NCBI GenBank assembly: GCA_947458495.1
Contig: CANHAR010000003.1
Span: 1-34,541, forward strand
Origin: Gammaproteobacteria bacterium
Lineage (GTDB): Bacteria > Pseudomonadota > Gammaproteobacteria > Pseudomonadales > Pseudohongiellaceae
Direction of reading: 5' to 3'
Length of the DNA stretch: 34,541 bases
The position numbers were made by a program, and so were the translations under genes. The notes beneath the pieces are model-generated. The model was not told where the DNA came from and did no database searches. It saw nothing but the letters and a program-made list of their open reading frames with translations. Positions 1 to 7,963 of this stretch are shown piece by piece; position 1 is the stretch's first letter, and every line of letters begins with the position of its first letter.

Positions 1-205
1 ACCGAGGTCAGTCCACCGATAGTCATATTGGGATGATTTCCATATCCCCTTCGAATTGTTTAACAGCAGTAGTTTTCATAACAAGCGTTAAAACATTCAT
101 CTTACGAAAAGGTGCGAAGTTTTTTCCTTGTGCATTCAACTATTGCCTGCTTACAATCAATTACATTACTAGAATCGAAGTGAGCGGTATTGATCCTTCG
201 TGCAG

Positions 206-340
206 ATGAGTCTGAAAAGCGCTTTGGCACACCATTCAATTGTTGCTCTTGCCATCGGGTTTATTCTGCTTCTGATTGGAAGGAGAAAGTTTCAGCACGA
301 TGTCAAAAATCTCAGAAAAATTAGCCTTGATCGCACATAA
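206..340 (+). CDS. possible small single-helix membrane protein
   Basis: This is the only reading frame of any promise in the first 396 bases. It would encode 44 residues: a short N-terminus, one hydrophobic stretch at about residues 12-24 (IVALAIGFILLLI), then a basic tail rich in Arg and Lys. A GTG at 200 in the same frame is an alternative start. There is no convincing Shine-Dalgarno sequence before either start, and I recognise no family. Small one-helix ORFs of this kind are common in accessory DNA and also arise by chance. The rest of 1-396 is AT-rich and shows no gene, RNA or clear promoter that I can defend. Confidence 0.2.
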   Translation: MSLKSALAHHSIVALAIGFILLLIGRRKFQHDVKNLRKISLDRT

Positions 341-396
341 CAATCGCAATCAGTACGTTCCTGCTGGACCTGCCCACTGCTATTTGGAGGATACAA

Positions 397-687
397 ATGT
401 ACGGACTCATTGGAAGCTTCAAGGCCGCGACTGGGAAGCGATCTGAGCTAGTCGCAATTCTTCTCGGAGATGTCGGTGCCATGCCTGGCTGCAAAAGCTA
501 CGTCGTCGCCGAAGATCCAGCCGACGCTGACACACTGTGGGTTACTGAGGTTTGGGACAGTGCCGCCCATCACCAAGCCTCGATGGAGATTCCAGCTGTC
601 AAAGCTGCGATTTCGAAGGCCATGCCTCTTATCGCGTCGTTCGGCGAACATCGCGAGCTCAATGTTGTTGGCGGTCACGGCCTGTAA
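397..687 (+). CDS. YgiN-like antibiotic biosynthesis monooxygenase (ABM) family protein
   Basis: A 96-residue protein of the ABM/YgiN dimeric ferredoxin-like fold. Family members are cofactor-free quinol monooxygenases or small heme/quinone-handling enzymes in the cytoplasm. The family pattern is visible: an opening beta strand with YGLIGSFKAATGKR, the central GCKSYVVAEDPADADTLWVTE strand pair, and WDSAAHHQASM leading into the C-terminal helix. The length is normal for a single-domain member. The start is supported by a good ribosome binding site (GGAGG about seven bases upstream). It is the first gene of a run of small unrelated genes, and an attC-like site starts about 30 bases after its stop, so it resembles an integron cassette gene. 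The substrate cannot be read from sequence. Confidence 0.85.
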   Translation: MYGLIGSFKAATGKRSELVAILLGDVGAMPGCKSYVVAEDPADADTLWVTEVWDSAAHHQASMEIPAVKAAISKAMPLIASFGEHRELNVVGGHGL

Positions 688-719
688 GCCCAGCGTCCCG
701 CTGGCTGAAGCACAGTCAT

Positions 720-771
720 GCCCAAGCCTTCGCTCAAGCGGCGGGGCGCCCGTTTAGCTCCAACGTTAGGT
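720..771 (+). other. integron attC-type recombination site (59-base element)
   Basis: The site has the four-box arrangement of attC. The right end has R' GTTAGGT (765-771), matching the GTTRRRY core. Its partner at the left end is R'' GCCCAAG (720-726), one mismatch from RYYYAAC. Inner arms L'' GCTCAAGCGG (732-741) and L' CCGTTTAGC (750-758) are complementary apart from one mismatch and one extra G in the left arm. That extra base is the extrahelical-base signature used by integron integrases to choose the strand. The loop is about 8 bases. The next ORF starts seven bases after R', as in cassette arrays. No integrase gene is in the window. The imperfect R'' may lower activity. Confidence 0.75.
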
Positions 772-777
772 TCCTCC

Positions 778-1380
778 ATGCCAAGTGCCGCGATTAGTAA
801 GTACTTTGACGCAACTGAGAACCGGAATATTCGGGATGACCTGATATTCGCTGTTGATAAGGTTACTGGACCAAAAGTCGCTGTAGACTGCGGCTGTGGG
901 GCAGGTGCGGATATTCAATACTTAGCTTCAAATGGATTCGCCGTGTATGGATTCGACGTGGAAGAGGAGGCGATACTGAGATGTAAGGAGCGCTTTAAAG
1001 ATATTCAAAGCGTGAAGCTGTCGAGGTCCTCCTTCAGCCAGTATGAGTTTCCAAATGTGTCCTTGGTTGTTGCTGATGCCAGTTTTTTCTTCTGCCCAAA
1101 GTCGGAATTCCCAAGTGTTTGGAGAAAGGTCTACGACTGCTTGCCCCAGGGTGGAATTTTCAGTGGCTCTTTTCTAGGCCCAGACGATACGATGGCAAGC
1201 TCAAAGTACAATCCTGATGATTTCTGGCCGGAGGTAGCGGTATTCGGCGAGGATGAAGTAAAGAAGCTTTTTGCCAAATACCAGGTGCTCCGCTTCAATG
1301 AGCATCGTACCTCGGGCGCAGCACCGGGCGGCGATCTTCATGATTGGCATATTTACTCAGTCGTCGCAAAGAAAACCTGA
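778..1380 (+). CDS. class I SAM-dependent methyltransferase (cassette-borne)
   Basis: About 200 residues of a Rossmann-fold methyltransferase. Motif I is VDCGCGAGADIQYL (residues about 38-51), followed by an acidic motif II in YGFDVEEEAI. A mid-domain strand LSLVVADASFFF-like segment and LPQGGIFSGSF correspond to motifs IV-VI. TehB-like small-molecule methyltransferases look like this, but the acceptor substrate is not evident. I chose the ATG at 778 because the upstream in-frame ATG at 718 lies before the attC site and would translate it. Position 778 has no Shine-Dalgarno sequence, which is common for the first codons after an attC. No second attC follows the stop. Confidence 0.8.
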   Translation: MPSAAISKYFDATENRNIRDDLIFAVDKVTGPKVAVDCGCGAGADIQYLASNGFAVYGFDVEEEAILRCKERFKDIQSVKLSRSSFSQYEFPNVSLVVADASFFFCPKSEFPSVWRKVYDCLPQGGIFSGSFLGPDDTMASSKYNPDDFWPEVAVFGEDEVKKLFAKYQVLRFNEHRTSGAAPGGDLHDWHIYSVVAKKT

Positions 1381-1504
1381 CAAATTGCTGTACTCGCAAA
1401 CAGTAGGTGCTATCGAAAAACCAAGATATGAATGCAACCAAATTGTGTATGCTCGTTAAGTCAAGACCACCAACTTTGAGTTCGAAGAGATAAGAAGAGA
1501 CAAA

Positions 1505-1987
1505 ATGCTGCAAACTATTTTTCAAACGATCCTGCCAGCTCATATTGATAACACCATCCGCGGAGTGAAGCTGCCATTCTATGTGTTCGCCTTTTTTGCG
1601 GTCGTCAGTACCGTACGAAGTTTCATCCATCTACTCTCTCCGGATGGCGGAGCGGGTAGCATCGCCGGAATGGATCTCTCGGTGCCTGGTGCGGACGGCA
1701 TTATCTTTGCCTTTGGTCTGTGGGGAAGTTCGCAGTTGCTCTTTGCTTTGATTCAGTTGCTGGTTGTTTTTCGGTACAGGTCGCTGGTGTCACTCATGTA
1801 CCTGATGCTCATTCTGGAAGTGCTTTTGCGCCAACTGGTTGGATATATGAAACCAGTCATATTTGCCCATACCCCTCCCGGCGCAATTGGTAATCAAATT
1901 ATTTTGCCGCTGGCAGTGTTCATGCTGGTGTTGTCTGTGTGGAGCACGTACAAAACAAACACAACTGCAAGAGAGTCGCGTGCCTGA
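1505..1987 (+). CDS. uncharacterised four-helix integral membrane protein
   Basis: A 160-residue inner-membrane protein with about four hydrophobic segments (residues about 22-42, 60-84, 90-110 and 128-150). Conserved-looking loops include HLLSPDGGAGSIAGMDL after helix 1 and HTPPGAIGN before the last helix. It resembles small unnamed membrane proteins I have seen in Proteobacteria, but I cannot give it a function. An AAGAGA sequence upstream can serve as ribosome binding site. It sits alone between a methyltransferase and a LysE exporter, on the same strand, with more than 100 bases on each side, so it is probably its own transcription unit. Confidence 0.6.
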   Translation: MLQTIFQTILPAHIDNTIRGVKLPFYVFAFFAVVSTVRSFIHLLSPDGGAGSIAGMDLSVPGADGIIFAFGLWGSSQLLFALIQLLVVFRYRSLVSLMYLMLILEVLLRQLVGYMKPVIFAHTPPGAIGNQIILPLAVFMLVLSVWSTYKTNTTARESRA

Positions 1988-2120
1988 TTGCGCTCGAAGG
2001 CCAGCCCGCCTGCGTGTGTCTCTTTCGTATGTCGTCACGCCTTTTCTAAAAACGCTAAAGCCACACCCACATATTTTCGCGCCAGATCAAGGGTGTCAGG
2101 CGCCACAATGAGGTTCAATC

Positions 2121-2753
2121 ATGATAGAAGCTAACTGGCTCTTGTTTCTTGCCGCGTCCGTGGCTGTCATCGCCACACCAGGCCAAGACATGATTCTTGT
2201 GATGTCGCGCTCCATCACACACGGGACTCGGGCCGGTGTTGCGACAGCCGCAGGGGTCAGCCTGGGGTTGATCGTTCATACCGCGTTGGCGACTCTCGGC
2301 CTTGGCGCCTTGCTGCGGACATCCGAGTGGCTGTTCACAGCAATCAAGTTTGTTGGAGCGGCATACTTGTTGTACCTCGGGGCCCAGTTGCTACTCACCC
2401 GGACCGCGCAACTTACCGCAACCACATCAGCGCGCCAGTCCCAACTCAAGTTATTTGCGACGGGCGCAGCCTCAAACATCAGCAATCCGAAGATCGCAGT
2501 CTTCTATTTCGCGTTCCTGCCCCAGTTCGTTTCGCCAGGCACGAGTCATGCAACACTGACCATCTTCACCTTGGGTGTCGTGTTTGCAGGTCTCACGTTT
2601 CTCATCAAAGGCCCTGTTGCCCTGTTTGCTGGCCGGCTCTCGTCTTGGTTTCAGACACGCCCGAACGCACTGGTTTGGCTTTACCGGTTCAGTGGGCTGG
2701 TAATGGTAGGGCTCGCCGTCCGACTGGCGCTTTCGCGGCGCATTGACGCCTGA
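2121..2753 (+). CDS. LysE/RhtB family amino-acid or metabolite exporter
   Basis: 210 residues, the usual length for LysE/RhtB (threonine/homoserine efflux) transporters of the inner membrane. The family signature is clear at the N-terminus: ATPGQDMILVMSRSITHG (residues about 18-35), followed by a glycine-rich helix AAGVSLGLIVHTALATLGLG. Also present are the typical FVGAAYLLYLGAQLL helix and SNPKIAVFYFAFLPQFVSP in the middle. Six hydrophobic helices are expected. The start at ATG 2121 has GAGG eight bases upstream. The exported substrate is unknown, since family members handle Lys, Thr, homoserine and other small molecules. It belongs to the run of independent small genes in 1-4200. Confidence 0.9.
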   Translation: MIEANWLLFLAASVAVIATPGQDMILVMSRSITHGTRAGVATAAGVSLGLIVHTALATLGLGALLRTSEWLFTAIKFVGAAYLLYLGAQLLLTRTAQLTATTSARQSQLKLFATGAASNISNPKIAVFYFAFLPQFVSPGTSHATLTIFTLGVVFAGLTFLIKGPVALFAGRLSSWFQTRPNALVWLYRFSGLVMVGLAVRLALSRRIDA

Positions 2754-2850
2754 CCCGGCTATGCAGCTAAAGTAATTGTCTGGCACCTTTTATGTGGTTG
2801 ATGAAAATTGCATATCCAAAACATCTGAAAAAAAAGTGGAGGAAAACGAG

Positions 2851-3255
2851 ATGGATTTTATTGAGCCTTACAAATTGACTGTGCTTGTTTTGGGGTTAAC
2901 CGGTTTTATGTTTTGGATTCAGCTGGCAATAGCGGATATCGCGGGCATAAAAAAGAAACACACGCCGGGTTTTCTGATAGAACAAAATCACAACAGCTTT
3001 TTGTTTCGGGCTAACCGCGTATTGGCAAACAGTAATGAAAGTGCAGCCATACTGATCCTGCTGTTGTTGTTTGGCATACTGTCTTCGGCAAATCCTGCAT
3101 GGCTAAACGGCTGCGCACTGGCATATTTTGCGGGTCGTTTCGGACATATGGTGTTTTACTACGGCAATTTTCAAATAGCCCGCAGTGTGGCTTTTGCGAT
3201 CAGCTTTGTGAGTTTGCTTGGTATGTTTGTTCTGGGGTTGATGGCCTGGGTTTAG
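2851..3255 (+). CDS. MAPEG family membrane protein
   Basis: 134 residues with four hydrophobic helices and the MAPEG hallmark RANRVLANSNES at the start of helix 2 (residues about 52-63), where eukaryotic members bind glutathione. Bacterial MAPEG proteins are mostly uncharacterised, and some have glutathione transferase or peroxidase activity. The start at 2851 is chosen because GGAGG lies directly upstream. An in-frame TTG at 2776 would add a hydrophilic leader not typical of the family. The reading is AT-richer than the downstream rlmN-like gene, in keeping with acquired DNA. The next gene starts about 50 bases later. Confidence 0.8.
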   Translation: MDFIEPYKLTVLVLGLTGFMFWIQLAIADIAGIKKKHTPGFLIEQNHNSFLFRANRVLANSNESAAILILLLLFGILSSANPAWLNGCALAYFAGRFGHMVFYYGNFQIARSVAFAISFVSLLGMFVLGLMAWV

Positions 3256-3308
3256 CTTGTTTATTCACTAAAGGCCATTGTGTTGCCAACATAAAACGAG
3301 GAAACAGA

Positions 3309-3764
3309 TTGGACATCAGACTGGATAACCTGGAAAGCCCCCAAGTGATTGCGTTGATTCGAGAGCATATTGCATCCATGGAGCCAACGGCTCCTCCGGA
3401 AAGCCGACACGCCCTGGATCTCACGGGATTACGACATTCAGACATATCCTTTTGGGCGATTTGGGACGGTGATGTTCTTGCGGGTATTGGAGCCCTGAAG
3501 CGGTTGTCACCAGACCATGCAGAAATCAAGTCCATGAAGACTGCAGCGCCCTACCTGCGCAAAGGCGTGGCGTCACACATGCTGAACCATATCATCGGTG
3601 AGGCTCAGCGATGTGGCTATAATCAACTGAGTCTCGAAACGGGTTCAATGGCATTCTTTGAGCCTGCGAGGAAGCTATATGCATTATTCGGGTTTGTGGA
3701 ATGTGGTCCGTTTGGGAGCTATGTTGAAGATCCCAACAGTGTATTTATGACAAAGTCGTTATAA
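3309..3764 (+). CDS. GNAT family N-acetyltransferase (YsnE-like)
   Basis: 151 residues covering a whole GNAT domain. It opens LDIRLDNLESPQVIALI, has the central beta-bulge segment GIGALKRLSPDHAEIKSMKT, and then the acetyl-CoA pyrophosphate loop RKGVASHMLNHII (the RxGxG/A motif, residues about 86-98). The C-terminal LYALFGFVECGPFGSYVEDP is typical of the YsnE/PhnO-like subgroup. I place the start at a TTG (3309) with GAGG nine bases upstream. Reading further upstream runs into the MAPEG gene in another frame. The acceptor amine is unknown. The gene is free-standing in the accessory run. Confidence 0.85.
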   Translation: MDIRLDNLESPQVIALIREHIASMEPTAPPESRHALDLTGLRHSDISFWAIWDGDVLAGIGALKRLSPDHAEIKSMKTAAPYLRKGVASHMLNHIIGEAQRCGYNQLSLETGSMAFFEPARKLYALFGFVECGPFGSYVEDPNSVFMTKSL

Positions 3765-3825
3765 ACAAACCGCGTAACCTTAATCTTAAGTTCCATAAAT
3801 AAGCCAGGCGGGCAACGTTAAGCAC

Positions 3826-4200
3826 ATGACCTACGATGAATTTAATCAGTTCTGCGCTTCCTTTCCGGCAACCACACATGTGGTGCAATGGGGTAACTCA
3901 GATGTTTGGAAAGTTGGTGATAAAGTGTTTGCGATAGGCGGGTGGAGTAACAAATCGGCACCGGCATTTACGTTCAAAGTATCCGATATGAACTTTGATT
4001 TTTTGAGCCATTGTGAAGGGTATCGACCGGCCCCGTACTTTGCTAATCGCGGTATGAAGTGGATACAGCAAATTGACAGTGAGGGTAAGCGGCGAGAAGA
4101 GCTTGAATACTACCTGACACAGTCTTACCGGATTGTTGCCGGCAGTTTGAGCAAAAAGAGACAAGTGGAACTGGGTATTGATTGTGATTCGTTTGACTAA
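3826..4200 (+). CDS. MmcQ/YjbR family protein
   Basis: 124 residues matching the YjbR (CyaY-like fold) family: MTYDEFNQFCASFPATTH at the start, VWKVGDKVFAIGGW in the core, and KVSDMNFDFL then GYRPAPYFANRGMKWIQQ near the end. The final helix has the usual SYRIVAGSLSKKRQ. Members are described as DNA-binding on structural grounds, but the biological role is poorly known. The ATG at 3826 fits the family N-terminus. Upstream bases are GC-poor and contain a GTTAAGC resembling an attC core, which I tested and rejected. Confidence 0.85.
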   Translation: MTYDEFNQFCASFPATTHVVQWGNSDVWKVGDKVFAIGGWSNKSAPAFTFKVSDMNFDFLSHCEGYRPAPYFANRGMKWIQQIDSEGKRREELEYYLTQSYRIVAGSLSKKRQVELGIDCDSFD

Positions 4201-4223
4201 TACAAAGTGCTAGCATTCCGCTC

Positions 4224-5321
4224 ATGCCACTTCTCACCCTAGCCGATTTCGACCAACAACTTCTCGCCCTCAAGGCCCTGCCCGTCCATCGTGGCCGGAT
4301 GTTGCGCGCCTGGTTGAACGGCAAGGCGCTTGACGCAAGTCCACGTCGCCAAAAGGAAGAAAACTTCCTGCCGCTGTCGGTACGTAATGGATTGCCTGCC
4401 TTCAGCGAAGAGCTCGACGCCGTGGCGCAGATTCATTCCCGGCATCCGGGTGCCGATGATTCGGTACGCCTGCTGGTCAGGCTGGCTGACGGGCAGATGA
4501 TAGAAAGTGTGCTGTTGCCGCGCGACGGGCTTTGTGTGTCGACCCAAGTCGGTTGCGCTGTTGGTTGCCGCTTTTGTATGACCGGCAAAAGCGGTCTGAT
4601 TCGCCAGGTGAGCAGCCTGGAAATCGTGGCGCAGGTGGTACTCGCGCGTCGCATACGCCCGGTAAAGAAAGTGGTGTTTATGGGCATGGGCGAGCCGGCG
4701 CACAACTTGGTCAATGTGCTGGAAGCCATCGATCTGCTCGGCACTGAAGGCGCCATCGGCCACAAGAATCTGGTGTTTTCCACCGTCGGCGACCGCCGTG
4801 TGTTTGACCTGCTACCGCAGCAACGTGTGAAGCCTGCGTTGGCTTTGTCACTGCATACGACCAAGGCTGACCTGCGCGAACATCTGCTGCCGCGCGCGCC
4901 AAAAATTGCGCCCGAGGAACTGATGGAGCTGGGCGAGGAGTATGCACGCAAGACCGGCTACCCTATTCAGTACCAGTGGACGCTCCTGAGAGGCATCAAT
5001 GATGGGCAGGACGAACTCGACGAAATTCTGCGCCTGTTCAAGGGCAAGTACGCGGTGCTGAATATCATCCCGTTTAACAGTCTTGAAGGTACGGGGCTGG
5101 ACGCTGGCAATGGTGTGAGTTACGAACGCCCCGATGTCGCGCGCATCCGGGAGATCGTCAAGTACCTGCACAGCCGTTATGTGCTGACCAAAGTGCGTAA
5201 CAGCGCCGGGCAAGACGTGGACGGTGGCTGCGGCCAGTTGCGCGCCCGTGCTGCCGGTTCTCCAGAACGTTATAGGCCAGACAGTATAAAATCGAGTACA
5301 GTGATTATCTCTGATCGGTAA
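4224..5321 (+). CDS. RlmN/Cfr-family radical SAM RNA methyltransferase paralogue
   Basis: 365 residues. The radical-SAM cluster motif is CAVGCRFC (Cys111, Cys115, Cys118), just after LCVSTQVG. The RlmN signatures VVFMGMGEPAHNLVNVL, KNLVFSTVGD and ALSLHTTKADLREHLLPRA follow. The C-terminal cysteine that forms the methyl-carrying intermediate is present in GGCGQL (about Cys336), as is the other conserved Cys of the radical site in the CxxxCxxC motif. RlmN methylates C2 of A2503 in 23S rRNA and A37 in some tRNAs; Cfr methylates C8. The CRFCMTG variant and the context (isolated, not beside ndk, pilW or ispG) suggest a paralogue rather than the housekeeping rlmN, so I give no symbol. The tail beyond residue 340 is poorly conserved in appearance. 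Confidence 0.8.
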   Translation: MPLLTLADFDQQLLALKALPVHRGRMLRAWLNGKALDASPRRQKEENFLPLSVRNGLPAFSEELDAVAQIHSRHPGADDSVRLLVRLADGQMIESVLLPRDGLCVSTQVGCAVGCRFCMTGKSGLIRQVSSLEIVAQVVLARRIRPVKKVVFMGMGEPAHNLVNVLEAIDLLGTEGAIGHKNLVFSTVGDRRVFDLLPQQRVKPALALSLHTTKADLREHLLPRAPKIAPEELMELGEEYARKTGYPIQYQWTLLRGINDGQDELDEILRLFKGKYAVLNIIPFNSLEGTGLDAGNGVSYERPDVARIREIVKYLHSRYVLTKVRNSAGQDVDGGCGQLRARAAGSPERYRPDSIKSSTVIISDR

Positions 5322-5384
5322 GGGCATAAATCGTACGCTACGGGATATCCAGATGTCTTGAATACAAACGTGATAATCGACAGC

Positions 5385-5480
5385 ATGTATTTACCCTTGC
5401 TGCTTGGCCTGCTTATACTCTTGCTGATATCAGTCTACATGGGAACAACTTTCCATCGTGGGGTCAGGCCTCACAAATAG
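5385..5480 (+). CDS. possible 31-residue membrane peptide
   Basis: A short ORF in the gap before the DUF5916 gene, reading MYLPLLLGLLILLLISVYMG and then a basic tail. It would be a single-helix inner-membrane peptide. A GTG at 5370 is an in-frame alternative start. No strong ribosome binding site precedes either start, and no family is recognised. Such leucine-rich helices can occur by chance, so this is only a candidate. Confidence 0.25.
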   Translation: MYLPLLLGLLILLLISVYMGTTFHRGVRPHK

Positions 5481-5531
5481 AGCGCTGATAGTCATAAAAA
5501 ACGCAGTATGGACTATCCATCCGGAGGGGCA

Positions 5532-7799
5532 ATGTCTAAAGATCAATTCAGCATCCAACTATTTTTAGTGCATTTTTTGCTGATGTTTTTGTTCAGTTCA
5601 TCTTCCGGTTTTGCGCAGGAAGCCATTGTCACCACTGACGTCAGGCCCAGTATGCAAGCATTGCGGATTCCCGCTGACACGCAGGTGCGGCTCGACGGTA
5701 ACCTTGACGAGGGAGTCTGGGCGCTGGCACAACCGATAACAGATTTTCGTCAGCAGGAACCGGTCGAAGGCGGTGTGCCGAGTGAGCCGACCGAGATTCG
5801 TGTTCTGTACGATGATGAGGCGCTGTATATCGGCGCGATGCTCTACGACTCTGACCCTGATGGCATTCTTGCGTACCAGTTGCAACGTGATGCCGGTTTG
5901 AGTACCGATGACCGCTTTATGTGGATTATCAGTACCTTTGATGACAACCGCACGGGCTATTTTTTTGAAACCAATCCGGCCGGTCTGCTCGGTGATGGCC
6001 TGATCGAGGGCGGCGGTGGTTTTAACAAGCGTTGGAATGGCATCTGGAACATGAGAACCGCCATTCAGACGGATGGTTGGTCGGTCGAAGTGCGTATCCC
6101 TTTTTCGACACTTAACTTTGACCCAGCGCTGGAGTCGTGGGGAATCAACTTCCAGCGCACCATACGGCGCTATAACGAAGAGATTTTGTGGAACGGCTGG
6201 CGTCGTACCGAAGGCCTGTTCCGTCCAGTGCATACCGGGCAACTGCAGGGTCTGACCGGCCTGAGTCAGGGGCGCGGTATCGAGCTCAAGCCGTTTATTA
6301 ATGCCTCAACAAGCAGGAACGCTGCGGCCAGTGCCGGTCGGGAAAGCGAGGCCAAAACAGGCATTGATATCACCTATTCTCTAACGCCATCACTGCGCGC
6401 CGCTGTCACCTTGAACACGGACTTTGCTGAAGTCGAAGTTGATAACCGTCAAGTGAATCTCACGCGTTTCCCGCTGCGGTTCCCGGAGCAACGAGAATTT
6501 TTTCTTGAGGGCTCCGGGGTGTTCTCGTTTAATTCGGCTGATCCCTTTTTTAGTCGGCGTATAGGATTGGTGGATGGCCAGGAGGTGCCGATTGACTTTG
6601 GAGCACGCCTTGGCGGCCAAATTGGTGACTATGAAGTTGGCGTCTATCAGGTGCGTACCGGCGATACCATGCTGGAGAACGGAGATGGTTCTTTTCGTCC
6701 TTGGGCTGCAGAAGACTTCACGGTTGCCCGTGCCAAGCGCCGGCTGTTTCAGCAGTCTCATGTCGGCATGATTTATACACGCAGGGCGTCGGAAGACACC
6801 CCCGGCAGGGTGACTTTGTCTGACCGTCATACGGTGGGCGCCGACCTGAACTTCTCCACCTCACAATTCCTCGGTCAGTACAACGCGCAAGTTGAAGGTT
6901 TTGCGCTGTACCACAATGACCCGGTCGCCGGAAGGGATTCGAGCTCGTCAGACAGGAGCTCGCGCGGTATACGCATGTCTTTCCCAAACGACCTGATTCG
7001 TGTGAATTCATCTCATCGTGAATTTGGGGAGCAGTGGGATCCGTCGGTTGGTTTTGTGGACCGTCGCGGTTTCCGGCGACATCAACAGACCTTCACGGTT
7101 GCGCCTCGCCCGCAGGGATGGCAATCCATCCGTCAGACCGAACACGAGATTGAGTTCGAATATTTGACCGATCTGGATAACCGTCTGCTGACCCGGAATA
7201 TCGAGATCACTCCACTGCAAATAAATTTTGAAAGTGGAGACCGGATCGGAGTGGAAGTGGAACGTAACTTTGAACGTCTCGACCGTACCTTTACCATTTT
7301 CGGGCGAGGTGATAGTGCGATTCGTATTCTGCCCGGCGATTATCATTCGGATAGCTGGTCTGCCGGTATAGACACGGCAGGGCGGCGCATGCTCTCTGGC
7401 AGTTTGGAAGTTGAACGCTCTGAGTTCTGGGGAGGGGATCGTGACACGATTGAACTGTCCGGCACCATCCGTTCACGCGGCGGTGTTTCACTGACTGCCA
7501 ACTATCAGCGCAATGATGTGACGCTGCCGCAAGGCGAATTCGACACCAATCTTGTGCGCGTGTCCGGTGCCTGGAATCTGAGTCCGTGGATCGCCGTGAC
7601 GGGCAACGTGCAGTACGATGATCTGTCAGATGTCGTGGGTCTATACGCGCGCGTGCGCTGGATTGTGCAACCCGGAAATGATGTCTTCCTGGTGTGGAGC
7701 AACAACTGGTTGTATGACGATGGCCCGCTCAGCGACAGCCGCTTCACCACACTGTCCAGTGGTGGAGCATTAAAGTTAAATTACACGCTGCGGTTTTAA
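5532..7799 (+). CDS. DUF5916 protein with N-terminal CBM9-like domain, exported
   Basis: 755 residues. A signal peptide (residues 1-29, ending SSSGFAQ) precedes a carbohydrate-binding-module-9-like (DOMON-type) beta domain at about residues 40-210, with typical LDGNLDEGVWALA and YDDEALYIGAMLYDS. The rest is the DUF5916 region, rich in alternating beta strands ending in an aromatic residue (final LKLNYTLRF), which points to an outer-membrane barrel. A typical strand near the middle contains TLNTDFAEVEVD and FPEQREFFLEGSGVF, both family hallmarks. Its function is unknown; neighbours in other genomes are often hydrolases. I start at 5532 because GGAGGGG lies just before that ATG. The in-frame ATG at 5508 would add eight residues before the signal peptide. 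Confidence 0.85.
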   Translation: MSKDQFSIQLFLVHFLLMFLFSSSSGFAQEAIVTTDVRPSMQALRIPADTQVRLDGNLDEGVWALAQPITDFRQQEPVEGGVPSEPTEIRVLYDDEALYIGAMLYDSDPDGILAYQLQRDAGLSTDDRFMWIISTFDDNRTGYFFETNPAGLLGDGLIEGGGGFNKRWNGIWNMRTAIQTDGWSVEVRIPFSTLNFDPALESWGINFQRTIRRYNEEILWNGWRRTEGLFRPVHTGQLQGLTGLSQGRGIELKPFINASTSRNAAASAGRESEAKTGIDITYSLTPSLRAAVTLNTDFAEVEVDNRQVNLTRFPLRFPEQREFFLEGSGVFSFNSADPFFSRRIGLVDGQEVPIDFGARLGGQIGDYEVGVYQVRTGDTMLENGDGSFRPWAAEDFTVARAKRRLFQQSHVGMIYTRRASEDTPGRVTLSDRHTVGADLNFSTSQFLGQYNAQVEGFALYHNDPVAGRDSSSSDRSSRGIRMSFPNDLIRVNSSHREFGEQWDPSVGFVDRRGFRRHQQTFTVAPRPQGWQSIRQTEHEIEFEYLTDLDNRLLTRNIEITPLQINFESGDRIGVEVERNFERLDRTFTIFGRGDSAIRILPGDYHSDSWSAGIDTAGRRMLSGSLEVERSEFWGGDRDTIELSGTIRSRGGVSLTANYQRNDVTLPQGEFDTNLVRVSGAWNLSPWIAVTGNVQYDDLSDVVGLYARVRWIVQPGNDVFLVWSNNWLYDDGPLSDSRFTTLSSGGALKLNYTLRF

Positions 7800-7854
7800 A
7801 CGGAGATCAAGTTGGGAAAAATAACCAATCTTGTATGACGCCGAGACCTTAATC

Positions 7855-7871
7855 TCTGAGAAAGTCTCAGA
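7855..7871 (+). terminator. weak hairpin downstream of the DUF5916 gene
   Basis: A perfect 7-bp stem TCTGAGA/TCTCAGA with a 3-base loop lies about 55 bases after the stop. It is not followed by a run of T, so it would be a poor intrinsic terminator, though it could protect the mRNA 3' end. Confidence 0.25.
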
Positions 7872-7963
7872 AATATCGGACTTGCTGCTGCAGCTTGAGA
7901 AACCGGTTTTGATTGGAAAATAATCTCGCCACTCATTCCATACAACATCAGGAGTTGTTTGAA

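Noticed and set aside
57-92. Integron core boxes GTTTAAC and GTTAAAA near the window start
   Set aside because: They are only 36 bases apart, too short for attC, and the right box does not end in a pyrimidine.
1380-1504. attC after the cassette methyltransferase, using GTTAAGT at 1455
   Set aside because: No acceptable R'' or complementary inner arms lie within the required distance.
3772-3823. A second attC: GCGTAAC (3772-3778) and GTTAAGC (3817-3823) before the YjbR gene
   Set aside because: The outer boxes fit apart from one mismatch, but the inner arms are not complementary, so no attC stem forms.
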